A stretch of 64,000 bases of DNA from Celeribacter marinus (GTDB taxonomy: Bacteria > Pseudomonadota > Alphaproteobacteria > Rhodobacterales > Rhodobacteraceae), in contig NZ_CP012023.1 of assembly GCF_001308265.1 (NCBI RefSeq), positions 62,001-126,000 on the forward strand, given 5' to 3'. This document shows, in pieces, positions 25,833 through 33,484 of the stretch (position 1 is its first letter; each line of letters opens with the position of its first letter). Under the pieces are notes generated by a model. It was given only the letters and a program-made list of their open reading frames with translations. It did no database searches and was not told where the DNA came from. The position numbers and the translations under genes were made by a program.

Positions 25833-27122
25833 ATGACGATTAGCACCAAGATGTTCAATGAACAGACAATCGCCAATCTTGGCCGCCTGTCAGAGCAATT
25901 GAGTGGCCTGCAAGAGCAGGTTGCCTCGGGGAAGAAGCCGATAAAACCCTCAACAGACCCTGTTGCAACCGCCAAGCTTTCGGCCGCCAAAGAGCTTGAG
26001 GCTGGGTTGGCGCGGTTTCGCGGCAATATGAACCGGATTGACACACGTTTGAGCGAAACCGACGTTGCATTGGGCCAGGTGCAAACCGTTATGACGCGCT
26101 TGAAAGAGCTTTCTATTCAGGCTTCAAATGACACCCTTAATGATGTGGATCGGCTATCAATTCGCAAAGAAGTGACACAGCATAAGGCCTTTTTGGTTGG
26201 TTTGGCCAACACCAAAGATGCGCAGGGGCAAGCGCTTTTTGGCGGCTATATGACGAATACTGCCCCGTTTGCCATGAGTTTAGATGGCCAGGTCAGCTAC
26301 CTCGGTGACACCGGAATGCACAGTCTACCTGTCTCGCAATCGCTGAGCCTGGCGACAGGGCTTGATGGCGCTGCAAGCTTCATGCGCATTCAAACAGAGC
26401 AGGGGCCAAAGTCGGTTTTTGATATTGTTGCAGAGTTTGAAACATCGCTGAAGGTGATGGCCGATCGCGAAACCAGTGTGAAAGTGCTGTCCCCCGACGG
26501 CGCAAGGCTTAGTTTTGAAATTGGCCGTTCACCACGGCCCCAAACTCTGCGCCTTGAGGGGAGTCTTGGTGCGGCCGATATCACAGTGACGATGGTATCG
26601 GGGACGATGCGTCCCATGATTGAAGCCATCAATGCGCAAACTTCCGCTACGGGCGTAAGCGCCCAAGTTTCAGAGGATGGAAATACCATCAGATTGAAAA
26701 GCAGCGACGGCGAGGCGTTTACAATATCTGGGTTTCAGGCCGATGATATTGATGGCGCAGAGTCAGTGCCAAGCCGCCAGATCACCGTGCAACAAATTGT
26801 GGGTGACACTATTCTTGGGGAGCCTGTGGTGTTGGTGGATCAAGACAACGCGCTCAAAACATCTGTGGCAGGTTTAGACAGCGTGATCGTGCACATGGCC
26901 TCTGCCCGCGCGCAAGTGGGCGCCTTTGCCGCTACAGCCGAAATTCAGTCTGATATGCTCGCACGGCAAGAGATGATGATTACGGAAACTCTATCCGGCA
27001 TAGAAGATGCCGATCTGACTTCTGTCGTGACTGAATTACAAAGCCTATTGGTCAACCGTGATGCTCTACGGCAAGTCTTTGCCAAAGTCGGGCAACAAAG
27101 CCTGTTTGATCTGATCCGATGA
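25833..27122 (+). CDS. flgL: Hook-filament junction protein FlgL/HAP3
   Basis: A 429-residue flagellin-like junction protein. The N-terminal helix region is TISTKMFNEQTIANLGRLSE, then LQEQVASGKKPIKPSTDP. The C-terminal partner helix is QSLLVNRDALRQVFAKVGQQ followed by SLFDLIR. It is moderately larger than usual (about 300-400). Its stop overlaps the start of the transglycosylase gene by 4 bases (ATGA). Confidence 0.93.
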   Translation: MTISTKMFNEQTIANLGRLSEQLSGLQEQVASGKKPIKPSTDPVATAKLSAAKELEAGLARFRGNMNRIDTRLSETDVALGQVQTVMTRLKELSIQASNDTLNDVDRLSIRKEVTQHKAFLVGLANTKDAQGQALFGGYMTNTAPFAMSLDGQVSYLGDTGMHSLPVSQSLSLATGLDGAASFMRIQTEQGPKSVFDIVAEFETSLKVMADRETSVKVLSPDGARLSFEIGRSPRPQTLRLEGSLGAADITVTMVSGTMRPMIEAINAQTSATGVSAQVSEDGNTIRLKSSDGEAFTISGFQADDIDGAESVPSRQITVQQIVGDTILGEPVVLVDQDNALKTSVAGLDSVIVHMASARAQVGAFAATAEIQSDMLARQEMMITETLSGIEDADLTSVVTELQSLLVNRDALRQVFAKVGQQSLFDLIR

Positions 27123-27964
27123 AATTCTGGCTTTCTGTCATAGTCTCGTGCGCTTTAACATTCGCTGCGCAGGCCTCTGAGCCTGATTGCGAGGCGATGG
27201 CTGCCGAAGTGGGGCGTTTGGCTCAACTTCCTGATGGTTATCTTCCCGCCATTTCGCGGATTGAGGCGGGCCGCCAGCACGACGGCAAACGCCGCGCTTG
27301 GCCCTGGACGTTAAACCACTCTGGCAAGGGACTCTATTTTGAGAGCAAGGCTGAAGCCTTGGCTTATCTCAAGACAGCCACGGTAAAAGGGCGCACCAAC
27401 ATTGATGTTGGCTGTATGCAGATCAATCACTATTGGCACGGCCATACCTTTGGTTCGCTCGAAGAGATGATCGACCCTGTCAAAAACATAAAATATGCGG
27501 CCGCCTATCTGACAGAGCTTTATGAGCGTCATGGTTCTTGGGTTGAAGCGGTGAAACACTACCACTCACCGGATGAGGCGCGCGGAGTTCGCTATTATAA
27601 GGGGTTTCAGACGGCTCATCGTGTGTTACAAAAACAGCCGCCTGAAGCACCAACAACCGCTCAGTCGCTCTACGCCAGCTCTGGTTTTTTGGGTTTTTCT
27701 GGCGCGGCGACATCGCAACTTGTTGTTGGACTTAGCGCAGATAATAGTGGCACATTATTGCCGCCAGTCTCACAAATTGATGCGATTACAGCCGCTTATC
27801 AGAGCCTTATTGACGCTTTGGGCCCCGACGCACCGAGCACGGAGTTTTTTGTGTGGCAGGGCAGTACAGCGCTGACCGACCGCTTACAGACAAGAGGTGT
27901 GTTGCACGCAAAGTGGCAGAATGTTGAGGTCTTTCGTCGGGCGCTTGCCGTAGGTGTGCCTTAA
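27119..27964 (+). CDS. Flagellar lytic transglycosylase, SLT domain (SltF-like)
   Basis: A 281-residue exported wall-cutting enzyme. It has a signal peptide (MKFWLSVIVSCALTFAAQAS) and an SLT domain whose catalytic Glu is Glu49 in AISRIEAGRQ. NIDVGCMQINHYWHG and AAYLTELYERHGSWVEAVKH YH follow (the latter two parts adjoining), as in the family. The C-terminal ~110 residues have no recognised domain. It is coupled to flgL and complements the FlgJ that lacks a muramidase, so it likely opens peptidoglycan for the rod. The 3' end overlaps the convergent ClC gene by 4 bases. Confidence 0.88.
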   Translation: MKFWLSVIVSCALTFAAQASEPDCEAMAAEVGRLAQLPDGYLPAISRIEAGRQHDGKRRAWPWTLNHSGKGLYFESKAEALAYLKTATVKGRTNIDVGCMQINHYWHGHTFGSLEEMIDPVKNIKYAAAYLTELYERHGSWVEAVKHYHSPDEARGVRYYKGFQTAHRVLQKQPPEAPTTAQSLYASSGFLGFSGAATSQLVVGLSADNSGTLLPPVSQIDAITAAYQSLIDALGPDAPSTEFFVWQGSTALTDRLQTRGVLHAKWQNVEVFRRALAVGVP

Positions 27965-29670
27965 CGCTCTACTGCCCGAATGTTGTCTTGTATCTTTAGA
28001 TATGCGGCAAAGAGATCCGCCTCTGTGAGCACCCCCAGCATCTTGCCTGTCTCTTTTGAAACAACTGGGATGCTTTCGCCCACAAAAGAGGACGCAATTT
28101 CGATGGCCTCATGCATCGAGTGGGTTTCATTGAGCGTGAGTGGAGAGCGATCAAGAAACGCGGAGACGGGTTTTTCAGGTGGAGCGTCCAGCAATTGATT
28201 GATTGTGATTTTTCCCACAAAATTGCCGTCATACGTTAAGCAATATGCCTCTGTTTGCGCTTTTTTACGTAACTCTGTCATAACCTCTTGTGCGGTGCCA
28301 TTTGTCGGGGTCGCGATGTAATCACAGGTGGCATAGCCAGCCACTGTGGTTTGATTGAGGCTGAGCTGGTTGCGGCCAAACCGTAAATCAATCCCGCGGT
28401 CCATAAGTTGACGATCAAAAAACGAATGGCCAAAAATATTTGAGGAAACCACTTGGCTTACTATGACGGCCAGCAGTGTAATTAGGGTGAATTCATAGGA
28501 TAGGGTCAGCTCCAAAACGATAAAGACTGTTGCCAACGGGGCGCCAACGACACAAGCCGCCACTGAAGCCATGCCCGCAAGGGTGAGGGCCGCTGTCAAA
28601 CTGCTGGCCACGACCGGCTCAAAGGCTTTAGCTAGAAGGGCACCTGATGCCGCGCCGACCAGCAAGGCAGGCGAGAAAACGCCACCAAAAAACCCAAAGC
28701 CCAAGCAAATGCTTGTAAGAATAATCTTGGCCAAGAGTAAAGTTGCGATAAAGCTCAGGTCTTGGGGCGTGTTGAGCAATGACACCAAGGCATCTGTTCC
28801 AAGGCCCAACGCGTTTGGAACGAAAGAGCCGATGATGACCACGGCACAGACGGCAATGCTTAAGGATTGATAGGGTTTGAGCCCCCAGTTTTTGTTGATG
28901 ACGGCAAATTTTCGCAAGCTGATCATGAATATTACGGCAACTAAGCCAAACATAACGCTTGCCAAGATGATAGGCAGAAACGCTTCGATCAAAGCGGGCG
29001 CTTCTCCGCGAAGCGTGAGGGGGTGCGGCAATTGGAAGACATAATTGACCATCGCAGCCGCTACGATTGCGCTTGTTGCGATTGGGGCCATCGCCTTTGG
29101 AGAAAAGTGCCGCAGCACAGCTTCATGGGCGAAGATAATTCCAGCGATGGGGGCATTAAAGCCTGCTGAGATAGCCGCTGCAACACCGCATCCAATGACA
29201 ACATTGCTGCTCATAGGCACAAAGAACAGCTTTTTCAGTCCTGCTCCGGCGGTGGCCCCAAAGTGCACCAACGGTCCATATTGCCCAACCGACGCCGCAC
29301 CACAGGCGGAGATCAAAGCTACAAGTGTTGAGGCAAGTCCTGCGCGCAAATCTAAGGGCTCGACATCTTGATGGGCGGCGTAGATCGTGTCGGCTGGACC
29401 ATACCAGCGTGGGATGTCAAAAACCCTTCTTATCAGCAATATCAAGATCGCTGCTCCGGTGATGAAACCTGTTAAGGTGAGATCAATTGATACCCTCTCA
29501 AGTGTTAGAAAGTTACCGCTGAAGGTTTTGCGCAGCTCGGCAAAGTATTTTACACTATTTACAAATGCGGCGGCGGCTATGGCGACAATGGCCCCGATCA
29601 CCGCGCCGAAACTGGCACTCGCATAGGTTGATACGATCTTGTTGTGCTTGATGGCTTGAGAATAGTTCAT
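27961..29670 (-). CDS. ClC-family chloride channel with C-terminal CBS pair
   Basis: A 569-residue ClC protein. The membrane part (about residues 10-440) has GCGVAAAISAGFNAPIAG and GFFGGVFSPALLVGAASGA, matching ClC helix-N and selectivity regions. Two CBS domains follow (about 455-565, ending SKETGKMLGVLTEADLFAAYL). The usual GREGP loop with the gating Glu reads GQYGP, with Tyr131 in the Glu position. The internal proton Glu of exchangers (EE in E. coli) reads EA (Glu183, Ala184). This favours a passive channel over a proton exchanger. It lies reversed inside the flagellar locus, with no obvious flagellar role. Confidence 0.92.
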   Translation of the reverse strand: MNYSQAIKHNKIVSTYASASFGAVIGAIVAIAAAAFVNSVKYFAELRKTFSGNFLTLERVSIDLTLTGFITGAAILILLIRRVFDIPRWYGPADTIYAAHQDVEPLDLRAGLASTLVALISACGAASVGQYGPLVHFGATAGAGLKKLFFVPMSSNVVIGCGVAAAISAGFNAPIAGIIFAHEAVLRHFSPKAMAPIATSAIVAAAMVNYVFQLPHPLTLRGEAPALIEAFLPIILASVMFGLVAVIFMISLRKFAVINKNWGLKPYQSLSIAVCAVVIIGSFVPNALGLGTDALVSLLNTPQDLSFIATLLLAKIILTSICLGFGFFGGVFSPALLVGAASGALLAKAFEPVVASSLTAALTLAGMASVAACVVGAPLATVFIVLELTLSYEFTLITLLAVIVSQVVSSNIFGHSFFDRQLMDRGIDLRFGRNQLSLNQTTVAGYATCDYIATPTNGTAQEVMTELRKKAQTEAYCLTYDGNFVGKITINQLLDAPPEKPVSAFLDRSPLTLNETHSMHEAIEIASSFVGESIPVVSKETGKMLGVLTEADLFAAYLKIQDNIRAVER

Positions 29671-29747
29671 AATATATCCCGCGTCCTTAGTTAGTCAGCT
29701 TAATATATAAAATGATAATATCACTAGTGATTATTATATTATTAGTT

Positions 29748-29763
29748 TGGCACGCTTCCTGCA
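29748..29763 (+). promoter_or_regulatory. Sigma54 promoter of the extra rod/hook paralogue
   Basis: TTGGCACGCTTCCTGCA with GG at 29749-29750 and GC at 29761-29762, 10 bases apart. It carries the full TGGCACG -24 element, 35 bases before the start at 29798. Confidence 0.88.
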
Positions 29764-29797
29764 AAACACATGAGACTTTAACCGAGCGAGGAAGAAT

Positions 29798-30601
29798 ATG
29801 TACGGGATTATCAGAACTGGCATGGCAACCGCGATGCATGAAATTGCAGTCGTTTCCAACAACATCGCAAACTCGGGCTCAACGGGCTTCAAAAAGAGCG
29901 ACGTATCTTTCGCTGATATCTACGGCTCCGCCACGCCTGATACTGTGGCCCGCACCACGACGGGCTTTGGAAGCTCAATTTCGGACACGCGCCGCAACGA
30001 CGGTCAGGGAACAGTTTTGACTCGAGCTGGGGCTTTGAATATGGCTTTGGTTGGCCCTGGCTTGTTCGCCATTTCTCCCCCTGACGAAACCGGGGGAGCT
30101 TCTGAGGGCATGCTTTTTACTCGGAATGGTGAGTTTTCGTTAGATAAAGAGGGCTTCTTACGCTCGGCAGACGGATCTTTCGTGCGCGGCCTTGTTGGTG
30201 GTGAGGAAGGAAGCACTTTAGAAACAATCCAAATTCCGTTTTCTCTCGAAGGAGAAAACATGAGCCAGCTGGAAGTTGGTTCTGATGGTTTAATTTCTGC
30301 GACTTACGGCAACAAGACGGTTGTGGAATCTGGTCAGCTGGCTGTTGTGAACTTCTCCAACCAAGGCGGTTTGCGAAACGTTGGTTCCGCGCGATTTGCC
30401 CAATCTTCTCAGTCGGGGGATCCTATTTTTGGCGTTGGCGGGCAAAGTGGTTTTGGCACAATTCAAACCGGTGCCTTGGAGGGATCAAACGTAGATATCA
30501 CCCAAGAAATGACGGTGATGATCCGTGCACAACAACAATTCAGCGGGTCTGCGAGAGTTTTGCAGGCTAATTCTGACATGGTCGAAAAGCTGACGCGTTG
30601 A
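29798..30601 (+). CDS. Extra FlgE/F/G-like rod-hook paralogue
   Basis: A 267-residue axial protein of the FlgE/FlgF/FlgG family. The N-terminus is MYGIIRTGMATAMHEIAVVS, then NNIANSGSTGFKKSDVSFAD. LFTRNGEFSLDKEGFLRSAD lies in the middle and GALEGSNVDITQEMTVMI at the C-terminus. The last motif is closest to the hook protein in this locus (SNVDITEELVNLI). A complete flgE, flgF and flgG already exist upstream, so this is an additional copy. It has its own sigma54 promoter and stands as a single-gene unit. A flgF or short flgE alternative role is possible. Confidence 0.85.
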   Translation: MYGIIRTGMATAMHEIAVVSNNIANSGSTGFKKSDVSFADIYGSATPDTVARTTTGFGSSISDTRRNDGQGTVLTRAGALNMALVGPGLFAISPPDETGGASEGMLFTRNGEFSLDKEGFLRSADGSFVRGLVGGEEGSTLETIQIPFSLEGENMSQLEVGSDGLISATYGNKTVVESGQLAVVNFSNQGGLRNVGSARFAQSSQSGDPIFGVGGQSGFGTIQTGALEGSNVDITQEMTVMIRAQQQFSGSARVLQANSDMVEKLTR

Positions 30602-30608
30602 ATGATTT

Positions 30609-30631
30609 GGGGCTGAGTCATGCTCGGCCCC
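30609..30631. terminator. Hairpin between convergent genes
   Basis: GGGGCTGAG and CTCGGCCCC pair across a 5-base loop with one G-T wobble, 8 bases after the stop of the preceding gene. There is no good T run on the plus strand, so it is a possible rather than firm terminator. Confidence 0.5.
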
Positions 30632-30637
30632 GCATAT

Positions 30638-30871
30638 TCATTCGTCTGGTCGGTCCACGAGTAATTTAAAGAAGAAACCTAATATTCCGAGGCCCCAAAT
30701 GAGTGCAACGAAATGCCAAGCGGAAAGGTTTTGTAGTGGTTGGAACTTTTCTTCCGCAAAGGGAATAGACAATATCCCAATTGCCGCCGCAAAAAGGAAA
30801 TAGCGTATAATCATACATTGTCTGCAAATGTGTGGTTTTCTTTTCTTTTTGGGAGAGGGTGTCTTGATCAA
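30638..30871 (-). CDS. Small two-span membrane protein, unknown
   Basis: A 77-residue protein with TTG start at 30871 preceded by AGGTGG; an ATG at 30814 would give a shorter form without the basic head. The N-terminus is Lys/Arg-rich and has a CxxC (KPHICRQCMIIR). Two membrane helices follow: YFLFAAAIGILSIPF and WHFVALIWGLGILGFFF. It ends LLVDRPDE and is convergent with the extra rod-hook paralogue. No family recognised. Confidence 0.5.
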   Translation of the reverse strand: MIKTPSPKKKRKPHICRQCMIIRYFLFAAAIGILSIPFAEEKFQPLQNLSAWHFVALIWGLGILGFFFKLLVDRPDE

Positions 30872-31043
30872 GATTGGTGACCACCTTTGGCAATGTTGTG
30901 CGACACTCGGATATTACCAGCGACACTGTCAAAAATGTTATATCTAGACCTAAAATAAAATATTATGTAGCATCGATGCAACTTAAATGTGCGGTGCTGC
31001 TTTGCTTCCACTCAATATAACACATATCCCTGGTTCTGGCTCA

Positions 31044-31367
31044 ATGGCATCAACGTCTTTGGCAGACGCGCTTCGGCCAGCTGCGCGGCCACCTTTCGGG
31101 GCTCCGACTCTTCGACAGACAAGTCAAGGTTTGCCTGCGCTAGATAAGCTTGATGCGTCGGCAACATATTCGGCCGATCACACTAGAGTGCAGATTTATC
31201 ACCCCAGCCAAGCGCCGTCTGCCCAAAGCACCGAGAACGCATTAATGGCTAGGGCACTCTTATCTCAGCCCTTTGCTCACTCGGGGGCGGCAACAAAAAT
31301 TGCTCGTATTTCCAATATGTTCTTGGATGCGCCACGGTTTGGATCCGCTGTTAATCTGCTGTCATAA
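31044..31367 (+). CDS. Hypothetical Ala/Ser/Pro-rich protein
   Basis: A 107-residue frame from ATG 31044 (MASTSLADALRPAARPPFGA); an earlier ATG at 30987 is in frame and neither has a clear ribosome site. It is rich in Ala, Ser and Pro in the first two thirds and ends with a short helix-like stretch (AATKIARISNMFLDAPRFG). No signal peptide or membrane span. Codon use is like its neighbours. It may be a flagellar-locus orphan or not a gene. Confidence 0.4.
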   Translation: MASTSLADALRPAARPPFGAPTLRQTSQGLPALDKLDASATYSADHTRVQIYHPSQAPSAQSTENALMARALLSQPFAHSGAATKIARISNMFLDAPRFGSAVNLLS

Positions 31368-31388
31368 CCGCAGTGTTAACGTAACTTT

Positions 31389-31423
31389 CTAGATGCCGTC
31401 CAGGGCACTAGATGCCGTCCAGG
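31389..31423. repeat. 16-bp direct repeat at the end of the 162-aa orphan
   Basis: CTAGATGCCGTCCAGG occurs at 31389-31404 and 31408-31423, separated by 3 bases. The second copy contains the stop codon and last codons of the reverse-strand gene. A short tandem duplication is the simplest explanation. Confidence 0.85.
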
Positions 31424-31896
31424 AAAGAAACCTCCAGTTCCGGCATCTCTTTCAGCCATTCACCATCGTCGATCGAGCCCCAAGTCCATCCGGCGGGCAT
31501 GGCGAGTTCTGGTTTAGTACGATACATATAAATGAATGGTTTGAATTCTTTTGCAGCCGACTCAGCCGAGACGTCTGGTGTCTTTAAACCGTCAAGAGAT
31601 GACGAGAAAAAGCCCTTAATTTTGCGGGGCGCCCCATTTTTGTCAAAAGTGATTCTATTATACGCATAGCTTTCTAAAATCTCAGAAGCATCTTCGACGC
31701 CAGCGTCCATCATTTGCCGAAGGTAGCTTTCCGAAGTGTCCAGAACCATTTCATAACTTATATCGCTATAACGATCAGCTAAAACGGAGGCATATTTTGA
31801 GGCATACGCTTCCAACCCGAGGGACTCAGCCAGATAGCGTTGCGCTGTGAGGGCACAAGTTGCCGAATATACCCATGAGGGACAGAAAATTGACAC
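31408..31896 (-). CDS. Orphan 162-aa protein in the FliS operon
   Basis: GTG start at 31896 with GGAGG five bases upstream. The product is acidic and helical in its first half (ALTAQRYLAESLGLEAYASK, SYEMVLDTSESYLRQMMDAG). Its second half is aromatic-rich (PFIYMYRTKPELAMPAGWTW, SIDDGEWLKEMPEL). No signal peptide is convincing. It is last in a reverse-strand run behind fliS, 57 bases downstream of it. A secretion-partner or filament-assembly role is suggested only by context; no family recognised. Confidence 0.65.
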   Translation of the reverse strand: MSIFCPSWVYSATCALTAQRYLAESLGLEAYASKYASVLADRYSDISYEMVLDTSESYLRQMMDAGVEDASEILESYAYNRITFDKNGAPRKIKGFFSSSLDGLKTPDVSAESAAKEFKPFIYMYRTKPELAMPAGWTWGSIDDGEWLKEMPELEVSFLDGI

Positions 31897-31952
31897 TCAA
31901 ACCTCCAAGTGTGTTAGCGGATATATCCACAGCCATTTTTTTGAGGTTAGAG

Positions 31953-32324
31953 TTATTTTATCTGGCCCCACGCGTCAATTATATCATTTAATATATTTTC
32001 ACAGGTATCCAATTTTGCGTCAGGGTCTGACTTCAACGCTTTTTGGAGCTGGTTGCGGCAATACTCATATACTTTGAATAAGTTTTCAGCAATTTCGCCC
32101 CCCTTTTCGAAGTCGAGGCTTGTTTGCAAGATATACACAGCCGTGAAGGCATTTGAGAAATATTTCTTTTTCTTCTCATCCTCGATCGCCGGCGTCTGTA
32201 GGTTTTTGAGGCACCGTGACAGCTCTTGAAGGGTTAGAGTGATCATCTCGTGAGGGTCGGAGATACCCGAGAGCCCTGCCTGCCGCGACCTGTTGTATTG
32301 GCTTCTTGCAAATGCGTAGTTCAT
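31953..32324 (-). CDS. fliS: Flagellin export chaperone FliS
   Basis: A 123-residue helical protein with FliS features: the N-terminal ARSQYNRSRQAGLSGISDPH EM (two parts), ITLTLQELSRCLKNL, and the diagnostic SLDFEKGGEIAENLFKVYEY. FliS binds the flagellin C-terminus and prevents early polymerisation. GGGAGAG precedes ATG 32324. FliS is not part of the ancestral alphaproteobacterial flagellum, which uses FlaF/FlbT, so this supports a Fla1-like system. Its usual partner fliD is not in the window. Confidence 0.88.
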   Translation of the reverse strand: MNYAFARSQYNRSRQAGLSGISDPHEMITLTLQELSRCLKNLQTPAIEDEKKKKYFSNAFTAVYILQTSLDFEKGGEIAENLFKVYEYCRNQLQKALKSDPDAKLDTCENILNDIIDAWGQIK

Positions 32325-32407
32325 TGTTCTCTCCCGCCACTGTTGTTATTCATATTAACGGTGCGTCAGACGGATTGTTTAGGCCCTCGAGAGTGAAATC
32401 GGTGCAT

Positions 32408-32581
32408 TTAGTTTTGAGGGTAAGCCGTCCTTTTTTCTGTATATTCGCTTAGCGGTATGAAGACCCTAGAACTCTCGCGGTCGCTTTCGTCGAAATGACA
32501 AACCTCGACCTGAACATTCCCGATATCAGGCTCTTGTGAGGGGTTTGATGTTTGCGCGACCCATTTCAGAAACAGATTCAT
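32408..32581 (-). CDS. 57-aa orphan between second fliL and fliS
   Basis: ATG at 32581 with CGAGG 7-11 bases upstream on its strand; TAA at 32408-32410. The product starts MNLFLKWVAQTSNPSQEPD and is acidic, with EVCHFDESDRESSRVFIPL in the middle and a basic end. No signal peptide or span. Spacing to both neighbours (68 and 83 bases) and shared direction support one operon. No known family seen. Confidence 0.6.
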   Translation of the reverse strand: MNLFLKWVAQTSNPSQEPDIGNVQVEVCHFDESDRESSRVFIPLSEYTEKRTAYPQN

Positions 32582-32649
32582 AGCTTACCTCGTTGGTTGT
32601 TCCTACGAGTGTTTGAGCAAGATTGATGCCAACTTGCTCTGAGCTGAGA

Positions 32650-33192
32650 TTAAGTGATCAAAAACGAGGTGAGTTCAACGCTATGGATGAACGGCTCATA
32701 GCCCCAACGCTCCAGATAGTCATTTATTGTGGTCTTTATCTTTTCGCTTAGCAATTGGCGGCCTTCCCGAGACAGAAGGACTTCTTCGTTAAGCTCGGCC
32801 GCTTGTGCGAGAATAAGAGGGCGCAGCTGTGGTTCGCGCTCTTCAAGTGTCGTCATCATACTGCTGGCATTGAGGGGGGACTCAAAGATTGAAACGGCAA
32901 TTTCAAAGCTGAACAGCTTATTACTTCCTGGCACGTTCCCGATAATTGTGGAGGGGTATGGGTAATACTCATACCCGGGTGTCGCTATAGCAAACCCTTC
33001 CTCATCTGTCTCTTGTGCTGAGGCATCGGTATTTTCAGGCGGAGCTTCAATTTCTATGGGCGGGGTTGGCGGGTTGAGCGCATCAAGCCTGTCAGATTGA
33101 GGGCTTATTGTGTTGTGACCCGCCGCAAATACCAAAAGCGTTATGAGCGCAGGCGCACCATAGAGGGCGGCTGATAATAACATTTTCTTCAT
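32650..33192 (-). CDS. Second FliL-like protein
   Basis: A 180-residue FliL-domain protein. ATG 33192 has GGGAGAAG upstream. A single N-terminal span (LLSAALYGAPALITLLVFAA) is followed by a Pro/Glu linker. The FliL domain follows (KLFSFEIAVSIFESPLNASS, GRQLLSEKIKTTINDYLERW, HSVELTSFLIT). The closing segment aligns with the end of the canonical FliL at 42677 (NVHFTSFVLQ). FliL sits around stators and affects torque and surface sensing. This copy heads the reverse-strand operon with fliS, divergent from the sigma54 activator. Confidence 0.78.
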   Translation of the reverse strand: MKKMLLSAALYGAPALITLLVFAAGHNTISPQSDRLDALNPPTPPIEIEAPPENTDASAQETDEEGFAIATPGYEYYPYPSTIIGNVPGSNKLFSFEIAVSIFESPLNASSMMTTLEEREPQLRPLILAQAAELNEEVLLSREGRQLLSEKIKTTINDYLERWGYEPFIHSVELTSFLIT

Positions 33193-33439
33193 CGTCACTT
33201 CTCCCATGTCATCTGAACGACACAGATTTTAAAACTGTTAAACCGAGGCTGTGAGTATTAGCTGTCAATTATTTGAAGCCTCAAGTCTCATGGTCGTCAT
33301 TTGCTTGTCTGTTTTCTGACTCTTTGATTTAGGCGTAATTTTTGAAAAATATATTAAAAAAAATTTAATCAATATTATCAAGTTGTTAAATTAAGAAAGT
33401 GTTGATTTTTCGATTTTGTGCCTCGCCGGTTTGTGGGGT

Positions 33440-33455
33440 TGGCTTGGTTATTGCC
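33440..33455 (+). promoter_or_regulatory. Sigma54 promoter of activator-fliEFGHIJ
   Basis: TTGGCTTGGTTATTGCC with GG at 33441-33442 and GC at 33453-33454, 10 bases apart, 30 bases before the activator ATG. The 290-base gap back to the reverse-strand FliL gene is very A/T-rich and likely holds activator sites and the divergent promoter. Confidence 0.78.
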
Positions 33456-33484
33456 TTTCAGACTCCGTAACCTGGAGAGCCGCA

